Shown here in pieces: positions 1 to 8,900 of a DNA stretch of 19,193 nucleotides; the first letter of the stretch is position 1; the number at the start of each line of letters is the position of its first letter. The notes under the pieces were generated by a model. That model was not told the origin of the DNA. It did not search any database and saw nothing but the letters and a program-made list of their open reading frames with translations. Made by a program: the position numbers and the translations under genes. The DNA is from an uncultured Bacilli bacterium (GTDB taxonomy: Bacteria; Bacillota_I; Bacilli_A; RF39; UBA660), in assembly GCA_934096275.1 (NCBI GenBank), contig CAKOLK010000011.1, positions 1-19,193 of the forward strand, in the 5' to 3' direction.

Positions 1-570
1 AAAATTGAAGACCTTAAGTTATTTAAAAAAGGACTATTACAAAAACAATATAATTACATAAAAGACAAAAATTTAGTAGAATTATCATATATAGCAAATA
101 TATATCAACCACAAACAATCTCTCAAAATAAACTTGATAATGGGAAATATTTTGTTTTTGGTGCTAATGGAATTATTGGAAAATATAGTAGATACAATCA
201 TAAGCAAAAACAAATAACAATTAGTTGCAGGGGTGAAAATTCCGGAAAAGTTAATATAACACCAGAAAAATGTTGGATAACAGGTAATTCAATGGTTTTA
301 AACACAGATAATAATTATAATGTAGATAAAATATATTTAAAATGCGTTTTAGATTCTCAAAATTTAAGGTACCTCATTTCAGGCTCTGGGCAGCCTCAAA
401 TTACAAGAAATGTCATTTTAAAACATAAAATACCACTTTTGCCAATTTTGGAACAAAAAAAATTTAGAAATCCTTTTATTAAACTTGATTTAAAAATACA
501 TTTAGAAGAAACAAAAGTCAATAAATTATTAGATATTAAAAAAGGACTTATGCAAGATATATTTGTATAA
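1..570 (+). CDS. hsdS: Type I restriction-modification specificity subunit HsdS, C-terminal part (5' end outside window)
   Basis: The reading frame is open from base 1 to the TAA at 568-570 (189 codons), so the start lies upstream of the window. HsdS recognises the DNA target for a type I complex (M2S for methylation, R2M2S for cleavage). The visible part starts in a central conserved helix (residues 1-16, with KKGLLQKQ), then one target-recognition domain (about 20-165), then a distal conserved helix ending KLLDIKKGLMQDIF. The two KKGL(L/M)Q segments are the usual repeated spacers of HsdS, and the 11-mer AAAAAAGGACT occurs in both (25-35 and 538-548). The gene points toward the hsdR-hsdM operon rather than following hsdM in the same direction, which is unusual and typical of invertible or shuffled hsdS loci. 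Family assignment is confident from domain layout; the target sequence cannot be predicted. Confidence 0.85.
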   Translation, partial: KIEDLKLFKKGLLQKQYNYIKDKNLVELSYIANIYQPQTISQNKLDNGKYFVFGANGIIGKYSRYNHKQKQITISCRGENSGKVNITPEKCWITGNSMVLNTDNNYNVDKIYLKCVLDSQNLRYLISGSGQPQITRNVILKHKIPLLPILEQKKFRNPFIKLDLKIHLEETKVNKLLDIKKGLMQDIFV

Positions 571-579
571 GTCCTTTTT
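539..579. terminator. Bidirectional hairpin terminator between convergent hsdS and the hsdRM operon
   Basis: A perfect 12-bp inverted repeat, AAAAAGGACTTA (539-550) and TAAGTCCTTTTT (568-579), surrounds a 17-nt loop. Both strands end the stem in a T-run, so it can terminate hsdS (plus) and the DUF4145 gene (minus). The left arm encodes the last conserved helix of HsdS and the right arm starts with its stop codon. The minus-strand gene stops at 578-580, inside the right arm. Confidence 0.65.
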
Positions 580-1258
580 ATTTAGAAATTAAATTAAATT
601 TTTTATCTATTTTTTCTATTTCTTTCGGTAAAACGTAAATATATTGTATTATATATTCTACTAACTCTATGACGCATTCTATTTCGCTGCTATTAATATT
701 GATGTCGGATTCATGTGCACCAATATTTCCAAGTTTCCTTATAATAGTTGAAGCTGATTTTAATGTTATTGGTAATATTCCTTTTTCAGAAATATTTATT
801 ATTTTTTCTAACAAATTATTTCCATCTGCATTCTGGTCATTACATATCATTTCTAATGTTTTTCTTAATTTTATAAGACATGATTCTTCATCATATAATT
901 TTAATTCTATTGCCTTCTTAAATATTTTTATTATAGTATCAGGCACCAAATCAGACTTACTTGATACTAAGTTAGAAGGAATTGGAAAAATAATAGATTC
1001 GTCAACATTATCTCCGTCATATAAATCATATTCATCAGTATATTCTAATTTTCCATATGTATTATCCCAATATGCACTAATTATATTATATTGATCGCAT
1101 ATTGGGCACAATAACACTGATTGAATTTCATAATAATAATCATCCTTTGATCTATCGGAATAATTACGCTGAATTGATGAGACAACTTCCATAATTGTTT
1201 CGTTATTACAGTGCTGACATTTTAATTTTTTTATTTTACCAGTACTACTTTTTAACAT
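578..1258 (-). CDS. Zinc-ribbon/DUF4145-like protein coupled to the type I RM operon
   Basis: A 226-residue protein. Near the N-terminus two pairs of cysteines (C14/C17 in CQHC and C51/C54 in CPIC) look like a zinc ribbon. The C-terminal half is helical with the KLGNIGAHE segment (about 175-183) and the following amphipathic helices that characterise DUF4145, a domain often encoded beside HsdR/HsdM. Its start codon overlaps the hsdM stop by one base (TAATG, 1256-1260), so translation is probably coupled to hsdM. It occupies the place where hsdS normally sits. No catalytic motif is visible. A role as accessory or regulatory factor of the restriction complex is inference from position; the molecular function of DUF4145 is not established. 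The DUF4145 call rests on recognised pattern, not on a search. Confidence 0.7.
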   Translation of the reverse strand: MLKSSTGKIKKLKCQHCNNETIMEVVSSIQRNYSDRSKDDYYYEIQSVLLCPICDQYNIISAYWDNTYGKLEYTDEYDLYDGDNVDESIIFPIPSNLVSSKSDLVPDTIIKIFKKAIELKLYDEESCLIKLRKTLEMICNDQNADGNNLLEKIINISEKGILPITLKSASTIIRKLGNIGAHESDININSSEIECVIELVEYIIQYIYVLPKEIEKIDKKFNLISK

Positions 1259-2820
1259 TACAATTCCTCTAATCCTAAATCTTTCAAATATACATTAAGT
1301 TCTTTATCTACTTCTGCTATTTCTTTATCTATTTGTTTTAATTCTTGTTGTACTGCTTTAATATCTATTTCCTCTTCCTCTTCAAATGTATCTACATATC
1401 TAGGAATATTTAAATTATATTCATTTTCTGCTACTTCACTTAATGGAGCAACATGACAATATTTTTCTATTTCCACTCTATTTTTATATGTTTCAATTAT
1501 TTTATCTACATCTTCATCTCTTAATCTATTTTGATTTTTTCCAGGTTCAAAATCTTTAGAAGCATCAATAAATAAAATATTATCTTCATGCTCTCTACAT
1601 TTTTTAAATACTAATATACATGTTGGAATACTAGTTCCAAAAAATATATTTGCAGGTAATCCTATAACGGCATCTAAATAATTCTTTTCTTTTATTAGAT
1701 ATTCCCTTATTATACCTTCTGATGCTCCCCTAAATAAAACACCGTGTGGGAGAACAACTGCCATTGTTCCATTGTCAGATAATTGATAAATCATATGTTG
1801 AATAAATGCAAAATCAGCTTTAGACTTTGGTGCTAATTTTCCATAAGCACTAAATCTTTCATCTTCCATAAACTTAGGAACCGCACTCCATTGTGCTGAA
1901 TATGGAGGATTAGCTACAATTGCATCAAATTTCATATCCTTGTGTTTTGGATTTTCTAATGTATCAGCATTTTTAATATCAAAATGTTTAAATGATATTC
2001 CATGTAATAACATGTTCATTCTTGCTAAGTTATAAGTTGTAGAATTAAATTCTTGTCCGTAGTATGAACTAACTTTTGTTTCTTTACCTACTCTCAATAG
2101 TAAAGAGCCAGAACCACAAGTTGGATCGTAGACACTTTGTAATTTACTTTTATTTATAGTAACTAATTTTGCTAATATTCTTGATACTTGTTGTGGTGTA
2201 TAAAATTCTCCTGCTTTTTTACCTGCTGATGCTGCAAAGTTTGATATTAGATACTCATAAGCATCACCTAAAACATCAATTTCAGCATCTTCATGATGAA
2301 AATCAATATCATTTATTTTTAACATTATTGTTGAAATTAGCTTAGTCCTTTCTGCTTCTCCTCTACCTAATTTAGAGTTATTCAAATCCATATCTTCAAA
2401 TAAGTTTTCAAAATCATCTTCAGATTCATTACCTAATGTTGAGTCTGATATGGAATTAATTGCTTTTGATAACATTGAAATATCAAACTTACCTGTTTGA
2501 ATTTTATAAATTAATTCACTCCATAAGTTATCTGCTTCAATAAAATATCCCATATTAGAATCTTCTATTAAATATCTTTTTAACTCTGCTCTATACTCAT
2601 CCTTTTTCCATGCATCTACATAACTTATTCCATCATCTTTTAATAATGTTCTTTCGACGTAGTTAACAAGATTTTCAGATAAATATCTGTAAAATATTAA
2701 CCCTAATATATAATTTTTAAAATCATTAGCATCCATATTACCTCTTAAGGTATTAGCAATGCTCCATAATTGTTTTTGTAACTCTGCTTGTTGAGTTTGT
2801 TGCTTTTCTTCTCTTGACAT
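1258..2820 (-). CDS. hsdM: Type I restriction-modification N6-adenine methyltransferase subunit HsdM
   Basis: A 520-residue modification subunit that transfers a methyl group from S-adenosylmethionine to adenine in the site chosen by HsdS, and is also needed for cleavage. An N-terminal helical domain (about 10-160) is followed by GEFYTPQQV (204-212), the SAM-binding motif DPTCGSGSLL (232-241) and the catalytic NPPY (304-307). A C-terminal helix rich in E and K (about 480-515) is the usual contact region with HsdS. Length is normal for the family. The start ATG is preceded by TAGGAGG, whose TAG is the stop codon of hsdR, so the two genes are translated as a unit. The next gene starts on its stop codon. 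Nothing suggests that it is broken. The EcoR124-like subtype is likely from overall sequence but not proven. Confidence 0.95.
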   Translation of the reverse strand: MSREEKQQTQQAELQKQLWSIANTLRGNMDANDFKNYILGLIFYRYLSENLVNYVERTLLKDDGISYVDAWKKDEYRAELKRYLIEDSNMGYFIEADNLWSELIYKIQTGKFDISMLSKAINSISDSTLGNESEDDFENLFEDMDLNNSKLGRGEAERTKLISTIMLKINDIDFHHEDAEIDVLGDAYEYLISNFAASAGKKAGEFYTPQQVSRILAKLVTINKSKLQSVYDPTCGSGSLLLRVGKETKVSSYYGQEFNSTTYNLARMNMLLHGISFKHFDIKNADTLENPKHKDMKFDAIVANPPYSAQWSAVPKFMEDERFSAYGKLAPKSKADFAFIQHMIYQLSDNGTMAVVLPHGVLFRGASEGIIREYLIKEKNYLDAVIGLPANIFFGTSIPTCILVFKKCREHEDNILFIDASKDFEPGKNQNRLRDEDVDKIIETYKNRVEIEKYCHVAPLSEVAENEYNLNIPRYVDTFEEEEEIDIKAVQQELKQIDKEIAEVDKELNVYLKDLGLEEL

Positions 2821-2829
2821 TATATCCTC

Positions 2830-5592
2830 CTATAAATACTTTCTTAAAAGGTTCTTTATAAATACCTTTACATTATCAATTAACGATATCTTTTTTAAAA
2901 ATGGAGCATGAATTGATTTACCTATCATTTCATTAGGGAATATTCCACTATATTCAAATTCATCAATTACTGCTTGTAATACTTCTAAATCAATATCATT
3001 TTCTTTAGCAAAATTTTCTATTTCTTTCTGCCTTTCTTTATTCATATGATTATTAAGTGCATCATCAATTGAATCTTCAGGTTTTAAGGTAGGCAATACA
3101 TTAGATAAGAACCTTTTGATTAAATCTAGTTTTAGGAACAATTCATCATCAGTTACATTAACTAATTTTGCTTCAATATCCTCTATATCTTTTTGTTTTT
3201 GTTCTTCATTTGTTAAATCAACATTTCTAATTAAGTTTAAAATATAAGAAACATTTATTTTATCTGTTTGAATTAACTCTAATGAAAAACTAATATCACT
3301 TAAAATTGAACTTTTTTCTTTTGCTGTTACTAATTTTCTATAAATCTCATAATATTTGCTTTTATAATCCTCAAACATTTGTGACGTCATAAGTATTTCT
3401 TCAGAATTCATGTCAAAATCATTAAATGTTTTTAAACTTACTAGTAGTTTTGCTACTTCCCTAAAAGCAATTATGAACTTTTTTAAATTTTCTTCATTAC
3501 CTTCTTGTTCCAATTCTTGAATATTATCAACATCTGGAGCAATAGTTAAAAGATAATTAACAGCTTTTATATATTTTTTCAAATAATCTGAATAAGGTGC
3601 CATAATAATTGTATCTGTTCTATCAGTTTGAGAAAACAATTTTACTGCTTCATCAACTCTAAATTTAGAAGGCAAATCATAACACACTATATTACCAAAT
3701 GGTTTTGTATCTGATTCAACTCTATTTGTTCTTGAAAATGCTTGAATTAAACTATGAAACTTTAATGGTTTATCAATGTATAAAGTATTTAATCGTTTAG
3801 CATCAAATCCTGTTAATAACATATCTACTACAATTACAATATCAATATCCGTATTTTTAATCTTTTTACAAACATCTCTAAAGTAAGCATCAAAGTTATT
3901 TGTAGTAAAATTCGTATTATACATCTTATTATAGTCTTTTATTATTCTTTCAAGTGTATCTCTTGAATGTTCTTCTTTATTATCTAAATTTTCGTTTGCA
4001 CCAAAAGTAAATATTGCACCAATTTTCAAATTATGATCAAGTTTTTTAAATGTATCATAATACTTTGTAAGCATTGGAATAGATGAAACGGCAAATAAAG
4101 AATTATATTTTCTATCTCTCGTTTTAATATTATGGTGATCTATAATATGCTGAGCTATTATTGTAATTCTTGTATCATCTACAAATACTTCATCTGTATC
4201 TATAGCTTGCACTCTCTCATCATTACTATCATCAATATTACTTTCTATTGTCTTAACATAATCAACTGAAAAACCTAAAACGTTTCCATCATTAATTGCA
4301 TCTTTAATTAAGTATGTATGTAAACATTTTTCAAAAATATCTGCTGTACTTCTGCCATCTTGACTCTTATTTTCTTCAAATCTTGGAGTTCCTGTAAATC
4401 CGAAGTATTGAGCATTTGTAAATGTTTTTGCAATCTGCTTATGCATATCACCGAACTGACTTCTATGGCATTCATCTATTATGAACACTGTTTTTTTGTC
4501 TTTATATTTTTCCATTACAGATGCATATCTTGGATTCGAACATGCATTAGCCATTTTTTGAATAGTTGTAATTATTAAAGGTTTTGTACTATCTTTAATC
4601 TGTTGAACTAATTTAAATGTTTCATTAGTCATATCAACACAACCAGGATCAAATTTATTGAATTCATCCAATGTTTGTTTATCTAAATCTTTTCTATCAA
4701 CTAAGAAAAACACTAGATTAATAGATGGCTCTAAGGATAAAATTTGACTAGTCTTAAAAGATGTTATTGTTTTTCCAGAGCCTGTTGTATGCCACACATA
4801 ACCATTATTACTAGTATTTATTGCCCTATCAACAATATTTTCAACCGCATATACTTGATAAGGTCTCATTACCATAAGCATTTTTTCTGTTTCATTTATT
4901 ATCATATATCTTGCTATCATTTTAGCAATATGGCATCTATCTAAAAAGGAAGTACAAAACTGTTCTAAATTAGTAATTCTATCATTATTTACATCAGTCC
5001 AATAAAAAGTAAAACCATAATTTAATTCTTGGTCTCCATTTGCAAAATATTTTGTATCAACACCATTACTAATTATAAATAGTTGAATAAATCTATATAG
5101 TCCATTGTAAGAATGATTTTTATATCTTTTGATTTGATCAAAAGCTTCTTTCATATCAATTCCCCTTCGCTTTAATTCAATTTGAACTAATGGAAGGCCA
5201 TTAATAAGAATTGTCACATCATATCTATTAACATATTTTCCCTCAACTGTAGTTTGATGAGTAACTTGAAATAAATTTTTGCACCATTCTTTAGTATTAA
5301 ATAATTCAATATATGCAATAGTGCCATCATCACGAATTATGTCATGCTTTTGTCTTAATTCTTTAGCAGATTGAAAAATACTTTTACCAGATATTTTTAT
5401 CATTAACTTTTCAAACTCTTTATCTGATAAATCCTTTCCTTTTAATTCTACTCTATTATGTAAATTAACTTGATTTCTAAAATTTTGTTCTAATTCTTTA
5501 ACATCATTTATTTCAATGTAATTATATCCTTGCCTTCTAAGTTGCTCTATCATACGATCTTCTAATTTTGCTTCACTTTCATAATTTATCAC
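2830..5592 (-). CDS. hsdR: Type I restriction endonuclease/translocase subunit HsdR
   Basis: The motor and nuclease of the type I complex: it pulls DNA in with ATP and cuts at a distance. In numbering from the chosen start, the PD-(D/E)xK nuclease shows D125 and ELK (139-141), with Q-x-x-x-Y type residues after it. The helicase core shows Walker A TTGSGKT (269-275), DECH (373-376) and GFTGTP (398-403), then the second RecA domain with GFDAKRLNTLYIDKPL and QAFSRTNR. About 920 residues, slightly short but complete. Two GTG starts are possible: at 5604 and at 5592. The AGGTGG at 5600-5605 overlaps the first but lies 8 bases before the second, so I chose 5592 (protein begins MINYESEAK). It is first in the operon hsdR-hsdM-DUF4145 and has a good promoter upstream. 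Confidence 0.95.
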   Translation of the reverse strand: MINYESEAKLEDRMIEQLRRQGYNYIEINDVKELEQNFRNQVNLHNRVELKGKDLSDKEFEKLMIKISGKSIFQSAKELRQKHDIIRDDGTIAYIELFNTKEWCKNLFQVTHQTTVEGKYVNRYDVTILINGLPLVQIELKRRGIDMKEAFDQIKRYKNHSYNGLYRFIQLFIISNGVDTKYFANGDQELNYGFTFYWTDVNNDRITNLEQFCTSFLDRCHIAKMIARYMIINETEKMLMVMRPYQVYAVENIVDRAINTSNNGYVWHTTGSGKTITSFKTSQILSLEPSINLVFFLVDRKDLDKQTLDEFNKFDPGCVDMTNETFKLVQQIKDSTKPLIITTIQKMANACSNPRYASVMEKYKDKKTVFIIDECHRSQFGDMHKQIAKTFTNAQYFGFTGTPRFEENKSQDGRSTADIFEKCLHTYLIKDAINDGNVLGFSVDYVKTIESNIDDSNDERVQAIDTDEVFVDDTRITIIAQHIIDHHNIKTRDRKYNSLFAVSSIPMLTKYYDTFKKLDHNLKIGAIFTFGANENLDNKEEHSRDTLERIIKDYNKMYNTNFTTNNFDAYFRDVCKKIKNTDIDIVIVVDMLLTGFDAKRLNTLYIDKPLKFHSLIQAFSRTNRVESDTKPFGNIVCYDLPSKFRVDEAVKLFSQTDRTDTIIMAPYSDYLKKYIKAVNYLLTIAPDVDNIQELEQEGNEENLKKFIIAFREVAKLLVSLKTFNDFDMNSEEILMTSQMFEDYKSKYYEIYRKLVTAKEKSSILSDISFSLELIQTDKINVSYILNLIRNVDLTNEEQKQKDIEDIEAKLVNVTDDELFLKLDLIKRFLSNVLPTLKPEDSIDDALNNHMNKERQKEIENFAKENDIDLEVLQAVIDEFEYSGIFPNEMIGKSIHAPFLKKISLIDNVKVFIKNLLRKYL

Positions 5593-5638
5593 TACTATTA
5601 CCACCTATTTTTTATTTTTACACTTTTCCCACAGATAT

Positions 5639-5667
5639 ATTGTACCAAAAAAGTGTATTTTTGTCAT
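5639..5667 (-). promoter_or_regulatory. Predicted sigma-A promoter of the hsdR-hsdM-DUF4145 operon
   Basis: On the minus strand, ATGACA (5662-5667) and TACAAT (5639-5644) are separated by exactly 17 bases, each one mismatch from consensus. It would give a leader of about 30-40 bases before the hsdR ribosome binding site. Nothing resembling an operator is obvious. Confidence 0.5.
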
Positions 5668-5781
5668 TAATATTTGAATCTAAATATACAAGATTATATG
5701 TGCTTTTGAATACATAACTACTTGCTGAATACTGTAATGACAATATGTAAAAATAGAAATGGTTTTTATTTTTGTTGTACG

Positions 5782-5808
5782 AAAAAAAAGGAAAATTATT
5801 TTCCCTTT
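5782..5808 (-). terminator. Rho-independent terminator downstream of the STAND gene
   Basis: On the minus strand a 6-bp stem GGAAAA/TTTTCC (5799-5804 with 5790-5795) with a 3-nt loop, extendable by three A-T pairs past a bulged base, is followed by eight T residues (5789-5782). It lies about 180 bases after the STAND stop codon and upstream of the hsdR promoter, so it would insulate the two modules. Confidence 0.55.
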
Positions 5809-5986
5809 AATAATAATTATTGCTTATTTTGTGTCTACACACACTATTTGACAATCATCCAAAATATTTCCAATTATCAGTTTTTATTTTAACCATTTTT
5901 TCAGCATTCTCTTTAAAGCCGTTATATTTTTTTATTATCTTAATAGAATGGTATTTGTTAGTATGTTGGTACCTAAAATGATTAAA

Positions 5987-8900
5987 CTATTTTTTTACTA
6001 AGGATAATTCTAAAAATTTAATAAAAGAATTATATAATACATTCCAATTGATATCGGCTATTGAATACAAATCCATAAACAATAAATAATTACCAATTAA
6101 TATATCTCTTGTAGCATATGAGCTAAATATTTTAAAACTAAAAATAGCATTATTCATAATATCTTTTACTTTATCTTTAATTTCATTTATATCGTACAGT
6201 TTAAATAATTCAACATGTGGCAAAGTATTATACCAACCATCTGTATATTTTGCTAAATCAACACATGATATACCATGACTTAAAATATTTTCTTCATCAT
6301 CTTCAATTAAATAATTTCTCTCATCAAAAGGCTTTATATCCTTAGTTTTAGATGTAAGTAATGTAAGGTCAAAATCAGATGCAGGTATTTCATCAATTGT
6401 AAATCCATGAAAGGCAAATGCATCAAGAATATTGTTACTATATTTGCTCTTTAATAAATTTTCTATTTCTTCTGATCTTATACTTTTCGTCGGATAATGA
6501 TATTGGATAATATTCTTATAAAAATACTCAATAACAATTTTTTCATCAATACTATTAATTTTTTCCACATCTAGATCTTCTATATAAATCCTATTATTCC
6601 AATATTCTTTAGCCTCTATAAACTCCTCTTCATTTAATAAGTTATAAAAATCCGTCATTATTGACCTAATTCCTTTATATGACATTTCTATTGATTCTTG
6701 AATATAATTGATACACTCACTCATATTCAAATACTTTCTTCTATAAAAAATCAGCAATGCAAGAGGCAATTTATACAATGAATAATCTTTGTGCTGGTAA
6801 TACATATAATAATAAATTCCTAATGATTCGATATCTATTTTTCTTTTTTCACGATTTGCCAATCTGATATAATTACAAATATATTTGTTAGAATCAAAAG
6901 AACCATAATTTGAATAATTAATAATATGTTGTTTTAATGTATTAACTTTATAATAATTATCACCATTATCTACACCAAGAGAAAACAAATAATCTTTAAT
7001 CTTTTTTATTCCACCAACGGCCATAAAATCTCTAATATTATATTCTCTGCAAATACCTATAAATAATTGTTCTGCTTTGCTTTCATTTTTTTCATCAATA
7101 ATCGCTATTGCAACATCTTCATATTTTTTATAATTCTTTTTATGGATATATAAATATGAAATTAAATAAATCAAGGAATCCAAATCACTTATATCTACAT
7201 TTTTTATTTTTCTTTTCAAATATTCTTCAGGTTCAATTTTTTCATCAAAGATTTTAAAGTATTCATGGCTTTCTTTTAATGCTTCACTAAATTCAGATAC
7301 TTCTCTATCTGTATCATCAAATCTAGAAGAATAATAGTTTGCCAAAGGTGAATAATCCCTTTCTTTAAAACTAATTAATGAGTGGAATAATAACCCATTG
7401 CTAAATATTTTATCAAAATTTATTTCATCATTAATCAAATAATATTTTAATCTTTCAACTATAAGCAGATACATTCCATCATGATGATTTCTTTTTAAAC
7501 TTTCAGATAGTAATATATAATCGTAGATTTCGTTTAAATTAAATTGATTGAAATTATTAGAAATAACATTACCAAAGCAATTAATTATATCGCCAAATAT
7601 TTCATAATCAACTGTTAAAGCAAGCTGTTCGAACAAGTAATCAAAATTACAGTATTTTTTTACAACTTCAACTTTGATTTCTTGATTAATAGAAAAAGCA
7701 CTTAACCTAGCTAGATATCCTATATTGCCATTTAATAACTCATTTGAAATTTTTTCGATAATAGGCTCATTAATTTTTAAATAATCAGGATTCTTTGTCC
7801 TTAAATATGAATTTAAGCTATCATGAATTAAACATAAACGATCTTGTTTTTTCGAAAACAAATAAGGACATCTTTTAATTATCTCTTTAACAATTTCAAA
7901 TCCCATTTTCGATAACAAAAATTCAAGTTCACTTTCTTTGAAATATGTATTGTTAATAAGAAAAATAGACAATCCAATTACTCCCTCTTTTATTAAACTA
8001 TCATAAAAAGAATTCAAAGAATCTATTTCTTCAATTTTTGGAAGTTTCTCATTATTCAGCAAATAATGTTTAGCTAAAAATGATACTATTATTGGATAGC
8101 CTTTTGAAATTCTATATATTTCCATTCTATCTTCATAGTCCGAAATATTCATATAATCTAGATAATCATTAGTTTCAATTTCTGTCCAATTGTCTATAAA
8201 TACTTTTTTGTATTTTATATCTGCAACTAAAGGTCTTGTAAATACTAATAACTTATTATCTGTGAATTTATCTATAAAACTCATGTATTTTACCAATTCT
8301 TCTTTATTATAATTTTCCACATGATCTAATCCATCAATAATTAAAGTACAATTTCTAGCTTTTAATTCTGCAATTATATCATCTACTGTTTTAATTTGTG
8401 GAGTATTAAATAATTGTTTACTAATATCAGCAATAAAGTTATCAAATTTTAATCTTTCAATCTTATCTATATCTATATCAGAAACCCATAATCTTTCTAA
8501 AACGAAATTTTTTATTTGATTATTTTTTTCCAATTCATTTACCAAATGACTTTTGCCTACACCAGGTTGTCCTATTATATATATAATATTATCATTATCA
8601 TTTAATACCATGTTTCTTATATTAGCTGTTTCCTCTTGTAATTTTTGATTAAATAAATAAATTTTCGGCAAATCATTAGGTTTAATTTTAAAACTTCCAC
8701 TGTTAATTTTTTTGTCTGCAAAAAGAAGAATATCATTATATCTTTTCTCATCTGAATATAATTTTCTTATTTTTTCGTTTATATCTATTTCATTATAGCC
8801 AACAACAAACACATTATCTTTATTGTAACAATCAATTTCAAATAATGAAGAATTAATCTTATCATTTGGAATAATTAAATCTTTTACAAAAATAACATAT

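Larger units (their letters stand above)
5605..5986. other. 382-bp intergenic region between hsdR and the STAND gene
   Basis: It contains the hsdR promoter near its left end and a minus-strand terminator at 5782-5808. The right half (5855-5986) stays open on the minus strand for 43 codons in frame after the stop of the STAND gene. An adjacent frame then reads a further short stretch to a TAA at 5824-5826. No start codon with a ribosome binding site accompanies these, so no gene is called; it may be decayed coding DNA. A short TGTGT-CTAC-ACACA hairpin lies near 5830-5843. Confidence 0.5.

Noticed and set aside
669..1094. Plus-strand frame of 141 codons opposite the DUF4145 gene
   Set aside because: Antisense shadow: no ribosome binding site, and the minus-strand frame has clear family features and coupling to hsdM.
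5693..5721. Alternative TATAAT on the minus strand upstream of hsdR (5693-5698)
   Set aside because: No matching -35 box at 16-18 bases; the ATGACA/TACAAT pair closer to the gene is a better fit.
5759..5851. A plus-strand 30-codon frame encoding a short basic and hydrophobic peptide, resembling a type I toxin
   Set aside because: No ribosome binding site before the ATG, and the frame runs over the terminator hairpin of the STAND gene, which explains its composition.
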